DNA from: Barthelona sp. PCE
Lineage: Eukaryota > Metamonada: BaSk clade
DNA: 64,000 nucleotides
Reading direction: 5' to 3'
Assembly: GCA_040285745.1 (NCBI GenBank)
Contig: JAUFOR010000003.1
Span: forward strand, 1,054,001-1,118,000
Shown here: positions 1 through 8,968 of the stretch, one piece after another
Position numbering within the stretch: the stretch's first letter is position 1
How the letters are laid out: each line of letters begins with the position of its first letter
Translations under genes and position numbers: made by a program
Notes under the pieces: model-generated
What the model was told of the DNA's origin: nothing
The model's input: only the letters and a program-made list of their open reading frames with translations
Databases searched by the model: none

Positions 1-1275
1 GAGGAAAGCATTATAGTTCTGCAGTGTGGTGAGGGCTTCCATGCCGTACACAGTGATGAGGTCGTCGTAGCGAGAATTGATGGGACGTACGTTGTCGAGG
101 TTGTCAAGCGTGGGCTTGAACATACAGGGTGTTTCCTCGAAGAAACAAAATTGTTTGATAGGTGTGAACTTTCTAGACACGGCCTTGAGGGCCTCCTGGG
201 CGACAATACCACCAAGTGCAGCAGCAGTGGGATTGATAGAGGTGAACCAACCCATGAAGAGTGCACGGAAAACAGGGAATTCCTCCTTTTCAATATCAAA
301 GGTGGTGTCGCTCACGAGGGAATCAAACATTTCGTACGCTTGCTCAGGCGACTCAAAGTTATAGATGCCCAATTCATCCATGAAGCGACCGGTAGACACA
401 AAGAACTTGTGAAGCTTACTGCTTTCGATCTTGTTTCCAAAGATCTCGATAATGTCAGGTGTGGCAACGGCCTCCTGATAAGACTTGAACTCAAAGGTGG
501 CGGGTTGTTTAACCTCAGCAACATAACCTCCGGAAATATACTCTCCGAATTCAGTTGCATCGACGCCTTCAAGCTCCATTGTGATACGGCCAACCTTCTT
601 GATGGAGAACTCTCCCTCGTTGAGCTGATCTGTGCCGCGCACATGCGTTAGCTTAACAATTGTGCCATCTGGTACGGAAATACTGTTCTCGTCACAGAGA
701 GTAACGAGACAGGGGTTTGTGTTTGACACACCATCGACAAGACCGGTCCATGGCTGGATATCGTCTGCCTGTGTGACTGTGAACTTGTCACCGAGATCGC
801 AGAAGAGACGACCGACAAAGCCACGCGCGCTTGCAACAATTACCTTTGTTCCGTGGTTGCGGGCTTCACTAGTGATGCCGTTGATCTCCTCCTCACGTGC
901 ATCAGTCAGAATAATGAGATCATACTTGTCATAAGGGATACCATCCTCCTTTGTAAGCTGACAATAGGGGTTAAGTTCTGTAAGATTTGCAAAGGCAGCG
1001 TCGACGCGGGTTGTGGTGCCAACGTGTTCCTCTTCAACGTAGAAATTACCGCAACGATCACGTAATTCGCAAGTGTTGTTATCGTGAACACCAACAACAG
1101 GAATACCGGCAAGAATGAGGTTTTTAGCGACCTCAACACCGAGACCACGAAGGCCAACGATCAATACTCGACTGGACTGCATAGCTTGCATCGCATCTTT
1201 ACCAAGAGCGTAAATCTGTCGAGAGTAGCGATCTTCGTCGATCTCTATCTCAGGTGATGATTGAATAGGTTCCAT
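1..1275 (-). CDS. UBA1: Ubiquitin-activating enzyme E1 (UBA1), N-terminal part; cut by window edge
   Basis: The enzyme adenylates ubiquitin with ATP and loads it as a thioester for transfer to E2 enzymes. The 425 codons present begin at ATG 1275 and run open off the left edge. Near residues 16-20 is the family opening DRYSRQIYALG, followed by VGLRGLGVEVAKNL (about 40-53), the Rossmann-like glycine loop of the inactive adenylation domain, and then VHDNNTCELRD. The E1-typical insert and the helical stretch before the active adenylation domain follow. The catalytic cysteine and ubiquitin-fold domains would lie outside the window. The upstream leader is pyrimidine-rich in the sense strand. UBA1 is preferred over the SUMO or NEDD8 E1 because one chain carries this full N-terminal half. 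I am very sure of the family. Confidence 0.93.
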   Translation of the reverse strand, partial: MEPIQSSPEIEIDEDRYSRQIYALGKDAMQAMQSSRVLIVGLRGLGVEVAKNLILAGIPVVGVHDNNTCELRDRCGNFYVEEEHVGTTTRVDAAFANLTELNPYCQLTKEDGIPYDKYDLIILTDAREEEINGITSEARNHGTKVIVASARGFVGRLFCDLGDKFTVTQADDIQPWTGLVDGVSNTNPCLVTLCDENSISVPDGTIVKLTHVRGTDQLNEGEFSIKKVGRITMELEGVDATEFGEYISGGYVAEVKQPATFEFKSYQEAVATPDIIEIFGNKIESSKLHKFFVSTGRFMDELGIYNFESPEQAYEMFDSLVSDTTFDIEKEEFPVFRALFMGWFTSINPTAAALGGIVAQEALKAVSRKFTPIKQFCFFEETPCMFKPTLDNLDNVRPINSRYDDLITVYGMEALTTLQNYNAFL

Positions 1276-1596
1276 GTATGTGTAAAAGAGTTAAAAATGG
1301 AGTAGCAAGGGCTCTTTGTGACCAAAGGTTCTAGATGTACTTTTTTAGGGTTGTGGTATCTGCTATAGGTATAGTAGCGGCAATAAACGTGGGTGGAGCA
1401 CATGATTGTGTTATGTGAAGAACTGGTCTGTTAAACCTGCACTTGTAGTACCTATATGTTTGAGCTATCTTGCTGTGATGTATGCGGGGTAAAGAAGTTA
1501 TTGGTCAGTATAGGCTGCTATTTATCTTTTGAGGAAGAGAATTGGTGCTGCATATAGTTTTATCTTCCTTTTACAGGGCTTTCTTTTTTATTTGGT
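1276..1596. other. Intergenic spacer, 321 bp
   Basis: This lies between the UBA1 start and the end of the next minus-strand gene. It should hold the UBA1 promoter and the downstream gene's 3' region. I see no RNA gene, repeat or convincing small reading frame. Confidence 0.5.
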
Positions 1597-2718
1597 CTAG
1601 TTCAATTCGGGTATAGGGAACATATGTAGGTGGCCCATTGAGGTTCCTATGTAGGCATATCCAACGGAGGATAGTGAGAGTGTTGTTGGTTCACCAATGT
1701 TGAGCTCTTCTTTCCCAATAACTTCCACAGTGCGCGTGTACATATCATTGATCACGGTTGCATACAGCCTACTGCTGACACTCCAGTGTAGCACAAGGAA
1801 GATATTTGCTGCACCAGCGAGAAGAAAGTTTTCGAGCACAGGTGTTGTTCCAACGCAATTGCCGTCATCTCGGTAAAGAACAACGCGCCCACCCAAGTTG
1901 AAGAGGACAGCGTTCCCACTGACAACGTAATGGAGAGACATGACGGGGAAATCAGTGAGACTCCTGCAGATTTCGGATTCATGGACCTTGTTCAAGAGAA
2001 TTCTCAACCATCCGGTTTCAGTGTGCACAAAAATTACATATCGCAAGTTGATGATTTCGTGGATCTTTGAGATGGCGTTGGAACACATTTTTCTTGCGTG
2101 AACCATGCTACCATCATCTATCAATTTAAGTATAAAATCAAATATGAACTTTTCAGAATCGGTGGAGTGCATACTGACACACACATGCAACTTACTAACT
2201 GCAAACAACTGGTTTTTAATGTACTCCATACCTCGTGTGTAAGGTTGGTGAAAAAATTTAAGTGACAGATCTTCAAGCGAGAATATGCTATATGCACCCA
2301 TCACTTCATCGTGAGTTATAACATAGTGCTCAGTAGCCCAGATTTTTGACTGGGTGGTAAGACCCTCAACCAATGTATATGGAACAGATTCGTTTTCGAG
2401 ATTTTCATTAATGCTGTATAGATAGAAAAGAACATTTTGATCGGTATAAGTCCATATTAAAACGATGTTTGCTTGCTCTTTAATGAGAAATGTCCCACCA
2501 AATGCGTAAGAGTCATTATTTTTTTTCCAAGCTCCGACTGCAATTCCATCTTTGTAAAATACAACGTTTCCAGATTCGTATATCGCTGCTGCGTGCCTTT
2601 TTCTACAAAATGTTGCTATAATATTATGTGGTAAGTTGTTGAATTCCTCATATAATGCGAAAGTTGTAGATGCGGAGGAAAGAATTTGCCGACGAGTGTA
2701 TCTGTTCCAGATACACAT
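1597..2718 (-). CDS. Hypothetical protein, possible beta-propeller
   Basis: This is a 373-residue protein of unknown function. I place the start at ATG 2718, because the nine bases before it offer only TTG and CTG. It has no signal peptide or membrane segment. The chain is rich in short beta-strand-like blocks in which GNVVFYKDG and GRVVLYRDDGN look like related blades. Other strands such as IVLIWTYTD and YAYIGTSMGHLHMF also fit a WD40/Kelch-like fold. No family-defining motif is visible, so the propeller idea is inference from pattern only. An ATCCTTTC element about 30 nt upstream matches the motif seen before other genes here. Confidence 0.75.
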   Translation of the reverse strand: MCIWNRYTRRQILSSASTTFALYEEFNNLPHNIIATFCRKRHAAAIYESGNVVFYKDGIAVGAWKKNNDSYAFGGTFLIKEQANIVLIWTYTDQNVLFYLYSINENLENESVPYTLVEGLTTQSKIWATEHYVITHDEVMGAYSIFSLEDLSLKFFHQPYTRGMEYIKNQLFAVSKLHVCVSMHSTDSEKFIFDFILKLIDDGSMVHARKMCSNAISKIHEIINLRYVIFVHTETGWLRILLNKVHESEICRSLTDFPVMSLHYVVSGNAVLFNLGGRVVLYRDDGNCVGTTPVLENFLLAGAANIFLVLHWSVSSRLYATVINDMYTRTVEVIGKEELNIGEPTTLSLSSVGYAYIGTSMGHLHMFPIPELN

Positions 2719-2884
2719 ATTCAGCAACTTTTAAAAGAGGGAAAGGATGATAGAAGTGAAAGCTGAAAACAGGTTTTTGCATTTCATTTTTCAACAAGTT
2801 TTACAGTATTGCACAGCGCAGAGATTCAAGAATAATAGTTTTCAAGGTTAATATTTCCTTGAAACAAAACAAAAACGCCACAAT

Positions 2885-3858
2885 CTACTGCATCAACGGT
2901 TGATTATATTGTGTTGAAGGAGCAGCATAAAAAGAATTTCTGGTAATTGAGGTCTTCTTTAAGAAAAACAACGTAGCGATTAATGGTAAAAAGAAGCATA
3001 ATTCATAAAGAAAAACGACACCGAAACTATTGGTCATCTGATCATTGCCGGATGGATATCTGTGATACTTTAACAGATGGTAGCTGTTGTAAAAGTCGAT
3101 AGAGCTTTGCAAAAACAAACAAATAAAGGCTATAACACCTATAACGATTAAAAATTGAATTTTAACCTTGAGTGTTTTTTGAGTTAAAGTAAGAGAAGCT
3201 GTGCTATAGATCTTGTAGTAAGCACAGTACGTGCATATGAAGAAGGAGATTGCGGTGACGAGAAGATAAACTGCTAGACTTAAATTAATAAAGCAAGCAA
3301 ACGTTGAAATTTCTCGATTGTGTGTTTTCCAAGGTGATGACATGTACATAATACTGAAAATGCACAAAAAGGATACGCTCAACACGAGTACAGGGTAATA
3401 AACCATTTTGAAGACCTTGTAAAACTTATGTCGGGGGAGGAATAATTTAAGATTATCCAAATAGAGTTGAAGCATCAAAGAATAGACAAAGTAACAACAC
3501 AGGGTGGAAACAAGGAAAGCAAAGTGTCTGAAAGGGTCAATACCTTGTGCATAATGAGAGAATCCTAAATGGTACAAGTCCCAGAACCATTTGGCACCTA
3601 GAGCTAAAAATTAGTGTTATGAATTGTTGCTGAGCCGATTTAGGAAAAAAAAAATCCAAACCTATTTTGAAAAAAGATAGAATCTCAACATAACAACATA
3701 CAAATACTGAAAATAAGGATAGAGATTGCCACAAACTGCTGATTCATGCGTTCTTTGTACTGTCCATGGTTTTTCTTAAACGTGGAAAGAAGAGCATATA
3801 AGATACAAATCAAACTCAGTAAGAGAAAGCAAACTCGAAGAATAGCTAATTCAATCAT
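2885..3858 (-). CDS. Seven-transmembrane protein, two exons
   Basis: The coding sequence is complement(join(2885..3603,3702..3858)) and gives about 291 residues. Exon 1 starts at ATG 3858 (MIELAILRVC) and supplies helix 1 and most of helix 2. A 98-nt phase-1 intron (GTATGT...ACTAATTTTTAG) is removed, and exon 2 resumes with SLGAKWFWDLYHLGF. The joined chain has seven hydrophobic stretches, at roughly residues 2-22, 42-62, 76-98, 108-130, 141-170, 185-208 and 230-253, followed by a short polar tail. This topology resembles GPCR-like or TOM1/GPR137-like proteins, but I see no diagnostic motif. Without splicing the gene would lack the first helices and an ATG. The gene model is well supported; the function is unknown. 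Confidence 0.8.
3604..3701 (-). other. Spliceosomal intron, 98 nt, in the 7TM gene
   Basis: In the sense direction it begins GTATGT and ends ACTAATTTTTAG, with the branch-point-like ACTAAT directly joined to the acceptor. It contains an in-frame stop, so it must be removed. Splicing is phase 1 and keeps the frame. An AG six bases downstream would also keep the frame but breaks the fixed spacing seen in the other four introns. Confidence 0.82.
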
Positions 3859-4315
3859 CGATGTGTTGATCTGGGGAACGCGTCACCGTTTCAAAAAAGT
3901 GTCGAAAGAGGTGAAAAACGGGGAAACAGCCATTCACAAGTGAACTTTGCTTTGAGATCATTACATTCCGAATACTTGCGTTTAATGATTGTAGTTAGCC
4001 ACTAAATGTATGTAAAAATTCGGTGCGAGTGAGAGTTTCAGGGGAAATAGCAGTTTTCTTCTCTAAACTATAAAAGCTTGAAAAACAGATTTTTAACGAG
4101 CGTTTAGGCATTCAAGTACGTCTAGATAGCTTATGTTAAAACTAAACACGCATTTATAGATTTTAGTTTTCCCGGCATCTTTTATTTCATTTTGCACATT
4201 TTTCATTTTTAAATATGTCTCATGTGGTCTATTATTCTACGAGCAGTCAATTAAGGTCAGAAAAAAGTACCAATCATCGACTATAATAAGCTGTTTTCTC
4301 TTCTTCACCGCTTAT
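3859..4315. other. Divergent intergenic spacer, 457 bp
   Basis: This separates the divergent starts of the 7TM gene and meckelin, so it should hold both promoters. A TATAAAAG sequence is visible near 4069 and a pyrimidine-rich leader (TTCTCTTCTTCACC) lies just before the meckelin ATG. I see no tRNA or conserved reading frame. Confidence 0.5.
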
Positions 4316-7300
4316 ATGAATTACCTTATTTTTATCATCGTAATAGCACTAGTTGCTACGGGATGTTTGGGGTTTGATGTCACAGAGTGTTCGTCAACAG
4401 AGTATTTCGATGTTGCATCTCTTAACTGCGTTTCTTGCGGCACAAATCAACGCGCAACCAACGATGGGCTTTCTTGTGAGTGCTTCCCAGGTAATTACAC
4501 AACTTCTGTGCCTGGCGCATCCACCCCTGCGACAAGAATTACTTGTACGGCATGCGGTTCTGGAAACGGTACGGACTCGAGTGGATATACATGCGCAAGT
4601 TGTGACTCAGGCTCAGGAGCATCTCTAGACAGCACTTTGCAGACTTGTATGTGTGCAGATGCAGGGAAATATGTTGATTATTCCACTGGTGTTGGTGTAT
4701 GTCAAGATTGTCCCAGCGGAACTGGATCGCGCGCTGACAAGCCATGGCAGTGCCTCAAGTGTGGCCCCAGACTGTCGTATTCATCATCATCTAAGACATG
4801 TGAGTGCGCCACTGGTTACCAATTAGTAACGCTAAACTCAGCTGTGTTCCCTGTTGAGGTAAGCGACAACCAACAAAACCCGCACTACTACACGATAGAC
4901 GATGCTAACCGTGGGTTTACATGTGTCGAGCAAACGGTTCTGAGCGCCTTCCTTTCTCAGTATCCTTCTTACAACAAAGTCGACATGAGAAAGGTATATT
5001 CAACTTCTACCGATACGTACAAGACGGTGACATTGACTAGCGCCCTGCTCACATCAATGCTCCCGACTGCTGCGGTTCGTTGTCGTCAGGAGAACGATGC
5101 GCGTATGTGTCAGGTATTGGGAAATCTCTGTGCTCTGGTCTACTTTGATAAGACGCATGCTGCATGCAAGTACTACGATCTGGTGTACCAAGAGCACATG
5201 GCCGTGACCAATGATCGGAGTGATTGGCCTGAGTTACTTCCTTTCCTCTATTATGATAACGCTTTGGCCACAACCATTTCCACTGAGATTGAGCAGAAGT
5301 ACGTGTTTAACACGGCAGACACGAGCGATCTGGACTCGTTTGAAGACAGAATAGATCTTATTGTTGCTAAATATGCTCTCAATGGTTCCTTTGTTGGTTT
5401 TGAACCAGTTGGTCCTCAGATTCATTCATGCGTTCGAACAAACACAGAGGCTGCACAGTGGCAGGCTTTCGGAGTCTCCCAGACTAAGCAGTGCCAGTTG
5501 GATCTCAGCGGAGCTATGCTTGAGCAGCATTTTTTTTATGACATTTACATCAGAGACATTGACCCAACTTTCGACGGTACATCAGACGGGCCCGTTTCCC
5601 TGGTGCCCGTTCCCGTCAGGGTGAAGAACCTGAGGAGCTCTTCGGGCGAGTATGTTAATCAAAATAGTGATGACTCTCAGTTGTCAGTCTCGGACGATAT
5701 ATTCACCAGGAGACTTTGGACGTTCGACCACACCCTCCCGCGCGATGATCTTGGCCAAGATTCGAGCTACTGTCGATATATGAAGAATATGAAGCTGAGT
5801 ATCACGCTTCAAGTATCAACACAATCACGAATTTACCCCCCTATCATCACAGTTGACTACGAGGAGGGCGCGTGCACGTCTTATAACTCTGGAAACGACC
5901 GCATTATGCCGCGTATTAGGGCAGCAGCCGCGCAATTCCGCAGCAATATGTTTGAAGTCGTCTACTCAATGAATCTTGATTCGATGTGGACGACAGTCAA
6001 TGTCTTCTTCTGGTCTGTGTTGGTGATGGTCCTCATCTTCCTCTTTATCAGAATGTACTTCTTCAACAGACAGCACGAGGCGAAGTTCCACGGCGTTCAG
6101 GGTACCATGTCACCACAGACGCATTCATCAAACTCTGTTCTCTTCTTCTTCAGGCAGATGAGTATAGTCGGGTCAACGGCATTCTTTATTTTCTCAGCGA
6201 TTCTCAGCATTTATTTTGTCCTCTTCTTTAAGTTCCAGGATACCGTGTACATGCTCCTCCCCACCGACTATTCCCAGTTCTACTTCATTGCAGGTGTATC
6301 TTTTGTCTTCCAGATATTAGCCATTTTCATAGATCTCATCCTTGTTTCCAAGACCCGAATTAACACCATCGACTGGGAGTACTCCAATGAGGAAGCGGAC
6401 GAGAACGATAAGAGAATGAGCACCGGTATTGACGAGAGCAGTGGTGACGTTAAGACTAATGTTTGGCGAAAACTGTATGTTTTAAATCAGTATCGTAAGC
6501 TACAAGCCAAGACACCTTATCACCGTTACCTGGTGATGATGACCATCTACCTTCTCTTTGACAAATTCGGAATCAGCGACACAGCCGCTCCGTTCCCCAG
6601 CAACAACGCCAGCGTCTTTGCTGACGATGACACGCTTGACAGCATGCACCCCCTCCTCCTACTGGGAGTCATTGCGTTCTGGTACATTACAGTGAGCGTT
6701 GTGGTTTTTGTTGTGGTGAGAATATTCAATGCTTATGTCTTCGACCCCTACTATCATTTCATCGACAGCACAACCCTCAGCAACATGTCTCTTCTTATAT
6801 CGAACCCGATGATCGACACTCTGTATCTCCACGGTAAGAATCCAAGTGGTCACAGCGATGTGTCAATGTATCGCGTGCTGGATGGTCTCAACCGAGAGGA
6901 GAAGGCACTGGTGGCTGGCAGAGCACTGAAGGTGCGTGGGCAGGGTCAGATGATGGGCGATGAGAAGACCATATCAAAGGCTAATACACAAGTTTTCAGG
7001 TTATTTATTCCTATCGATCTCCAATTGAAGATAAACCGTGCTTTAGTTAACGACAAGGACTACTCCATGTCGAAGATAGGCCAAATCGAGCAGAAAGAGG
7101 TTGATTTCACCAAAGAACTGAAGACTTTATTGAACAGCGTTGAGGAAGGTCAGATCGGATCCATCGTAAAGAATCAAACACTAGTACAGAAGGTATTCGG
7201 CTTCATTCCCGAGTTTGGCAACGTCAGCCAGACAGGAGAAGAGGATTTGTCAAAGAGAAGAAACTTTGTTTTCTTAAACCTCAGTGATCGTCAAATTCAA

Positions 7301-7507
7301 CATAGTTTCTTTTTCCAAAATTCTTTATGGAGGAGTGTGATCTTTGAGATTATGTTTATCTATATTTTCTGGTTGTTTTTGGAAAATTTCTTTTATAGTG
7401 TATTTTTTACTGCCTTGATTTGTTTTTTCCAAGGTATTATCAGGAATTTATTGATCAAAAACGCAATGTCAAAGTACTCGTTCATGGATATGAGGTTCTT
7501 AGATTAG
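4316..7507 (+). CDS. TMEM67: Meckelin (TMEM67/MKS3), ciliary transition-zone membrane protein
   Basis: Meckelin is a receptor-like membrane protein of the ciliary transition zone, part of the MKS module that gates ciliary entry. This 1063-residue protein has a signal peptide (about 1-20) and a cysteine-rich extracellular region (about 25-165) with repeated CxxC units such as CVSCGTN, CTACGSG and CLKCGP. A long beta-rich ectodomain runs to about residue 555. Then come several membrane helices, including VNVFFWSVLVMVLIFLF and FYFIAGVSFVFQILAIF, a cytosolic region, and a final hydrophobic block with a short tail. Order and length match the family (human about 995 residues). It is intact and intronless, and it is direct evidence that the organism has a flagellum with a transition zone. 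Confidence 0.92.
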   Translation: MNYLIFIIVIALVATGCLGFDVTECSSTEYFDVASLNCVSCGTNQRATNDGLSCECFPGNYTTSVPGASTPATRITCTACGSGNGTDSSGYTCASCDSGSGASLDSTLQTCMCADAGKYVDYSTGVGVCQDCPSGTGSRADKPWQCLKCGPRLSYSSSSKTCECATGYQLVTLNSAVFPVEVSDNQQNPHYYTIDDANRGFTCVEQTVLSAFLSQYPSYNKVDMRKVYSTSTDTYKTVTLTSALLTSMLPTAAVRCRQENDARMCQVLGNLCALVYFDKTHAACKYYDLVYQEHMAVTNDRSDWPELLPFLYYDNALATTISTEIEQKYVFNTADTSDLDSFEDRIDLIVAKYALNGSFVGFEPVGPQIHSCVRTNTEAAQWQAFGVSQTKQCQLDLSGAMLEQHFFYDIYIRDIDPTFDGTSDGPVSLVPVPVRVKNLRSSSGEYVNQNSDDSQLSVSDDIFTRRLWTFDHTLPRDDLGQDSSYCRYMKNMKLSITLQVSTQSRIYPPIITVDYEEGACTSYNSGNDRIMPRIRAAAAQFRSNMFEVVYSMNLDSMWTTVNVFFWSVLVMVLIFLFIRMYFFNRQHEAKFHGVQGTMSPQTHSSNSVLFFFRQMSIVGSTAFFIFSAILSIYFVLFFKFQDTVYMLLPTDYSQFYFIAGVSFVFQILAIFIDLILVSKTRINTIDWEYSNEEADENDKRMSTGIDESSGDVKTNVWRKLYVLNQYRKLQAKTPYHRYLVMMTIYLLFDKFGISDTAAPFPSNNASVFADDDTLDSMHPLLLLGVIAFWYITVSVVVFVVVRIFNAYVFDPYYHFIDSTTLSNMSLLISNPMIDTLYLHGKNPSGHSDVSMYRVLDGLNREEKALVAGRALKVRGQGQMMGDEKTISKANTQVFRLFIPIDLQLKINRALVNDKDYSMSKIGQIEQKEVDFTKELKTLLNSVEEGQIGSIVKNQTLVQKVFGFIPEFGNVSQTGEEDLSKRRNFVFLNLSDRQIQHSFFFQNSLWRSVIFEIMFIYIFWLFLENFFYSVFFTALICFFQGIIRNLLIKNAMSKYSFMDMRFLD

Positions 7508-7558
7508 ATTGATGTGTAAAATGGTGTTTCTTATTTTTTCACTTTTCCAAAGTTTTTA

Positions 7559-8161
7559 ATGGCAAAGAAACGCAGATCATCGGGCAGGAAACGTCTGAAT
7601 CAGGTGAAGAATCTTTCTAAAACTAAAGAAACTAAAAACCCACTCATAGCTAATGCAATTGTTGATACTCAAAAGCTTCCTCGTTCATTGCAGTTGATAA
7701 ACCAGGCACTTGAGCGTAATGTGAAGAACCAGGGTAGGAAACAGAAGGCAAAGAGCAATCCTAACAATCCCAAAAATAATGATGTAATGAAGTTGCGTCA
7801 AGAACCAGGAGAGAACTTCTATCAGTTCAAGAACCGTTTATACCAAAAGTCTGAAGATTTACAACCAACAATGCGAGCAGAATCGAAGAGTGCATTGAAA
7901 AGAAGAGAGCGTAACAAACAAAAGCGGGAGAAAGCTCGTTTGAAGAAGCAGGAGCGTAGAGAGCGCAATGAAGAGAAACGTAGGCAGCGTGAAGAGAATA
8001 TTGACAAGATTGAGTTCGGCGAGGTAGTTCATGCTCCTCCTGATCTTCGAGAATATGATAAACACTTCAAAAAGCACGTCGTCAGCATTGAGGACATGGA
8101 GGAAAGAGATGAGGTCATTGCACTTTATCGTGCTATGAAGGGAAAGTATAAGAGTACTTAA
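7559..8161 (+). CDS. CCDC137-like nucleolar/ribosome-biogenesis protein
   Basis: This is a 200-residue, strongly basic protein. It opens with a Lys/Arg-rich tail (MAKKRRSSGRKR). Around residues 80-95 it has the block PGENFYQFKNRLYQKSEDL, then a highly charged helix (about 105-148) and the motif FGEVVHAPPDL near residue 150. The FGEV...PP[ED]L motif after a charged helix is the signature I associate with CCDC137/RaRF, a nucleolar protein family. A role in ribosome maturation is inferred from the family and the basic composition. The gene is followed after 1 bp by the converging histone-fold gene. The family call is reasonably sure; the precise function is not. Confidence 0.72.
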   Translation: MAKKRRSSGRKRLNQVKNLSKTKETKNPLIANAIVDTQKLPRSLQLINQALERNVKNQGRKQKAKSNPNNPKNNDVMKLRQEPGENFYQFKNRLYQKSEDLQPTMRAESKSALKRRERNKQKREKARLKKQERRERNEEKRRQREENIDKIEFGEVVHAPPDLREYDKHFKKHVVSIEDMEERDEVIALYRAMKGKYKST

Positions 8162-8162
8162 A

Positions 8163-8483
8163 TCATTTATCATTCTTCTTATTGGACACAGATTTTTTAG
8201 CCCTGGACTTCTTCGGTTTCACAACAATCTTAGATGCAAAATGTTCACGAAGATAGTCATTGTGGCGGAGTAGAACAAGTAAATCTTGCATATTAATAGT
8301 TTTACGTTTTCCATGTGCTGCAAACGTGACAAGATCATCAAGGTATCTTTCAAATAATTGTCCAAAAAGCTCTGTCGAAACGTGAAGCCCAACATTATCG
8401 AAATTCGCAATGTTATTTAAAGTCTGGCTAATTTGATATCTGAGGACCGTCCGTGGGTCCGTGGAACTGTCAGTTGGTTCCAT
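8163..8483 (-). CDS. Histone-fold protein, CENP-T/CENP-S-like
   Basis: This 106-residue protein is essentially one histone fold followed by a basic tail (KPKKSRAKK). The stretch DLVTFAAHGKRKTINMQDL (about 60-78) closely resembles the C-terminal fold of CENP-T (FAAHAGRKTVKPEDL in human, from memory) and less closely CENP-S/MHF1. CENP-T and CENP-S form heterotetramers with CENP-W and CENP-X on centromeric or branched DNA. Unlike animal CENP-T there is no long N-terminal kinetochore-recruiting tail, and the length fits CENP-S better. I therefore give a joint call. TAF-type histone folds are the main alternative. The start at ATG 8483 is 59 bp from the divergent start of the next gene. Confidence 0.78.
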   Translation of the reverse strand: MEPTDSSTDPRTVLRYQISQTLNNIANFDNVGLHVSTELFGQLFERYLDDLVTFAAHGKRKTINMQDLLVLLRHNDYLREHFASKIVVKPKKSRAKKSVSNKKNDK

Positions 8484-8542
8484 GAGATGGTAAAGAAAAG
8501 AGACAGCTGGTTCGTTCCATTTCTCCTACCCATATCACAAAA

Positions 8543-8956
8543 ATGAATCTGGCAATCAGTTCAGTGATGCCAGCGAACGAAGATGTTCCGTTGAGAATGC
8601 TTAAGGGATTGTCAAGAGATATTGAAGATTGTTTGCAAGTTCTAAATCATATTTGGGCACGTTATAGCGATAAGGGAAACACGTCCAGGATACAGGAGTC
8701 GATTCTATCGATTCTAGACAATATAGGAGCTATTGAACAACGGTACGGACAGGTGTTTGATAATTTTCCCACACTTGTTACCCCCGTCAACTTCAGAATG
8801 GTACCTAATATTTCCATGCAGGACGTCAAGGAGATGAAGGCGTGTCTTAACCTGGCCCCTAAGACGGTGTATGATCCGGAACCAATAGAAATAGACAACG
8901 TTGATGAAGAAGCAGCACGCATGAATGCCAATATAACAAGTCTTTTCGAAACATGA
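8543..8956 (+). CDS. Hypothetical small helical protein
   Basis: This is a 137-residue acidic, mostly helical protein that I do not recognise. It starts MNLAISSVMPANED, has a helix-rich middle (about 15-75, including DIEDCLQVLNHIW) and an acidic C-terminus (EPIEIDNVDEEAARM). There is no signal peptide, membrane span or zinc motif. Its size and helical pattern would fit a small subunit of a nuclear complex such as Mediator, but this is only a guess. The start is supported by a pyrimidine-rich leader with TACCCATATC 16 nt before ATG. It shares a 59-bp divergent promoter with the histone-fold gene and converges with the coiled-coil gene 12 bp downstream. Confidence 0.78.
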   Translation: MNLAISSVMPANEDVPLRMLKGLSRDIEDCLQVLNHIWARYSDKGNTSRIQESILSILDNIGAIEQRYGQVFDNFPTLVTPVNFRMVPNISMQDVKEMKACLNLAPKTVYDPEPIEIDNVDEEAARMNANITSLFET

Positions 8957-8968
8957 CCACTTTTTACA

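Noticed and set aside
151-651. 166-codon plus-strand frame and other open frames opposite UBA1
   Set aside because: They are antisense to a clearly conserved E1 coding sequence and show no protein-like features of their own.
3598-3603. Alternative acceptor AG six bases downstream in the 7TM intron
   Set aside because: It would also keep the frame, but it breaks the fixed six-nt spacing after YTAAY seen in all five introns.
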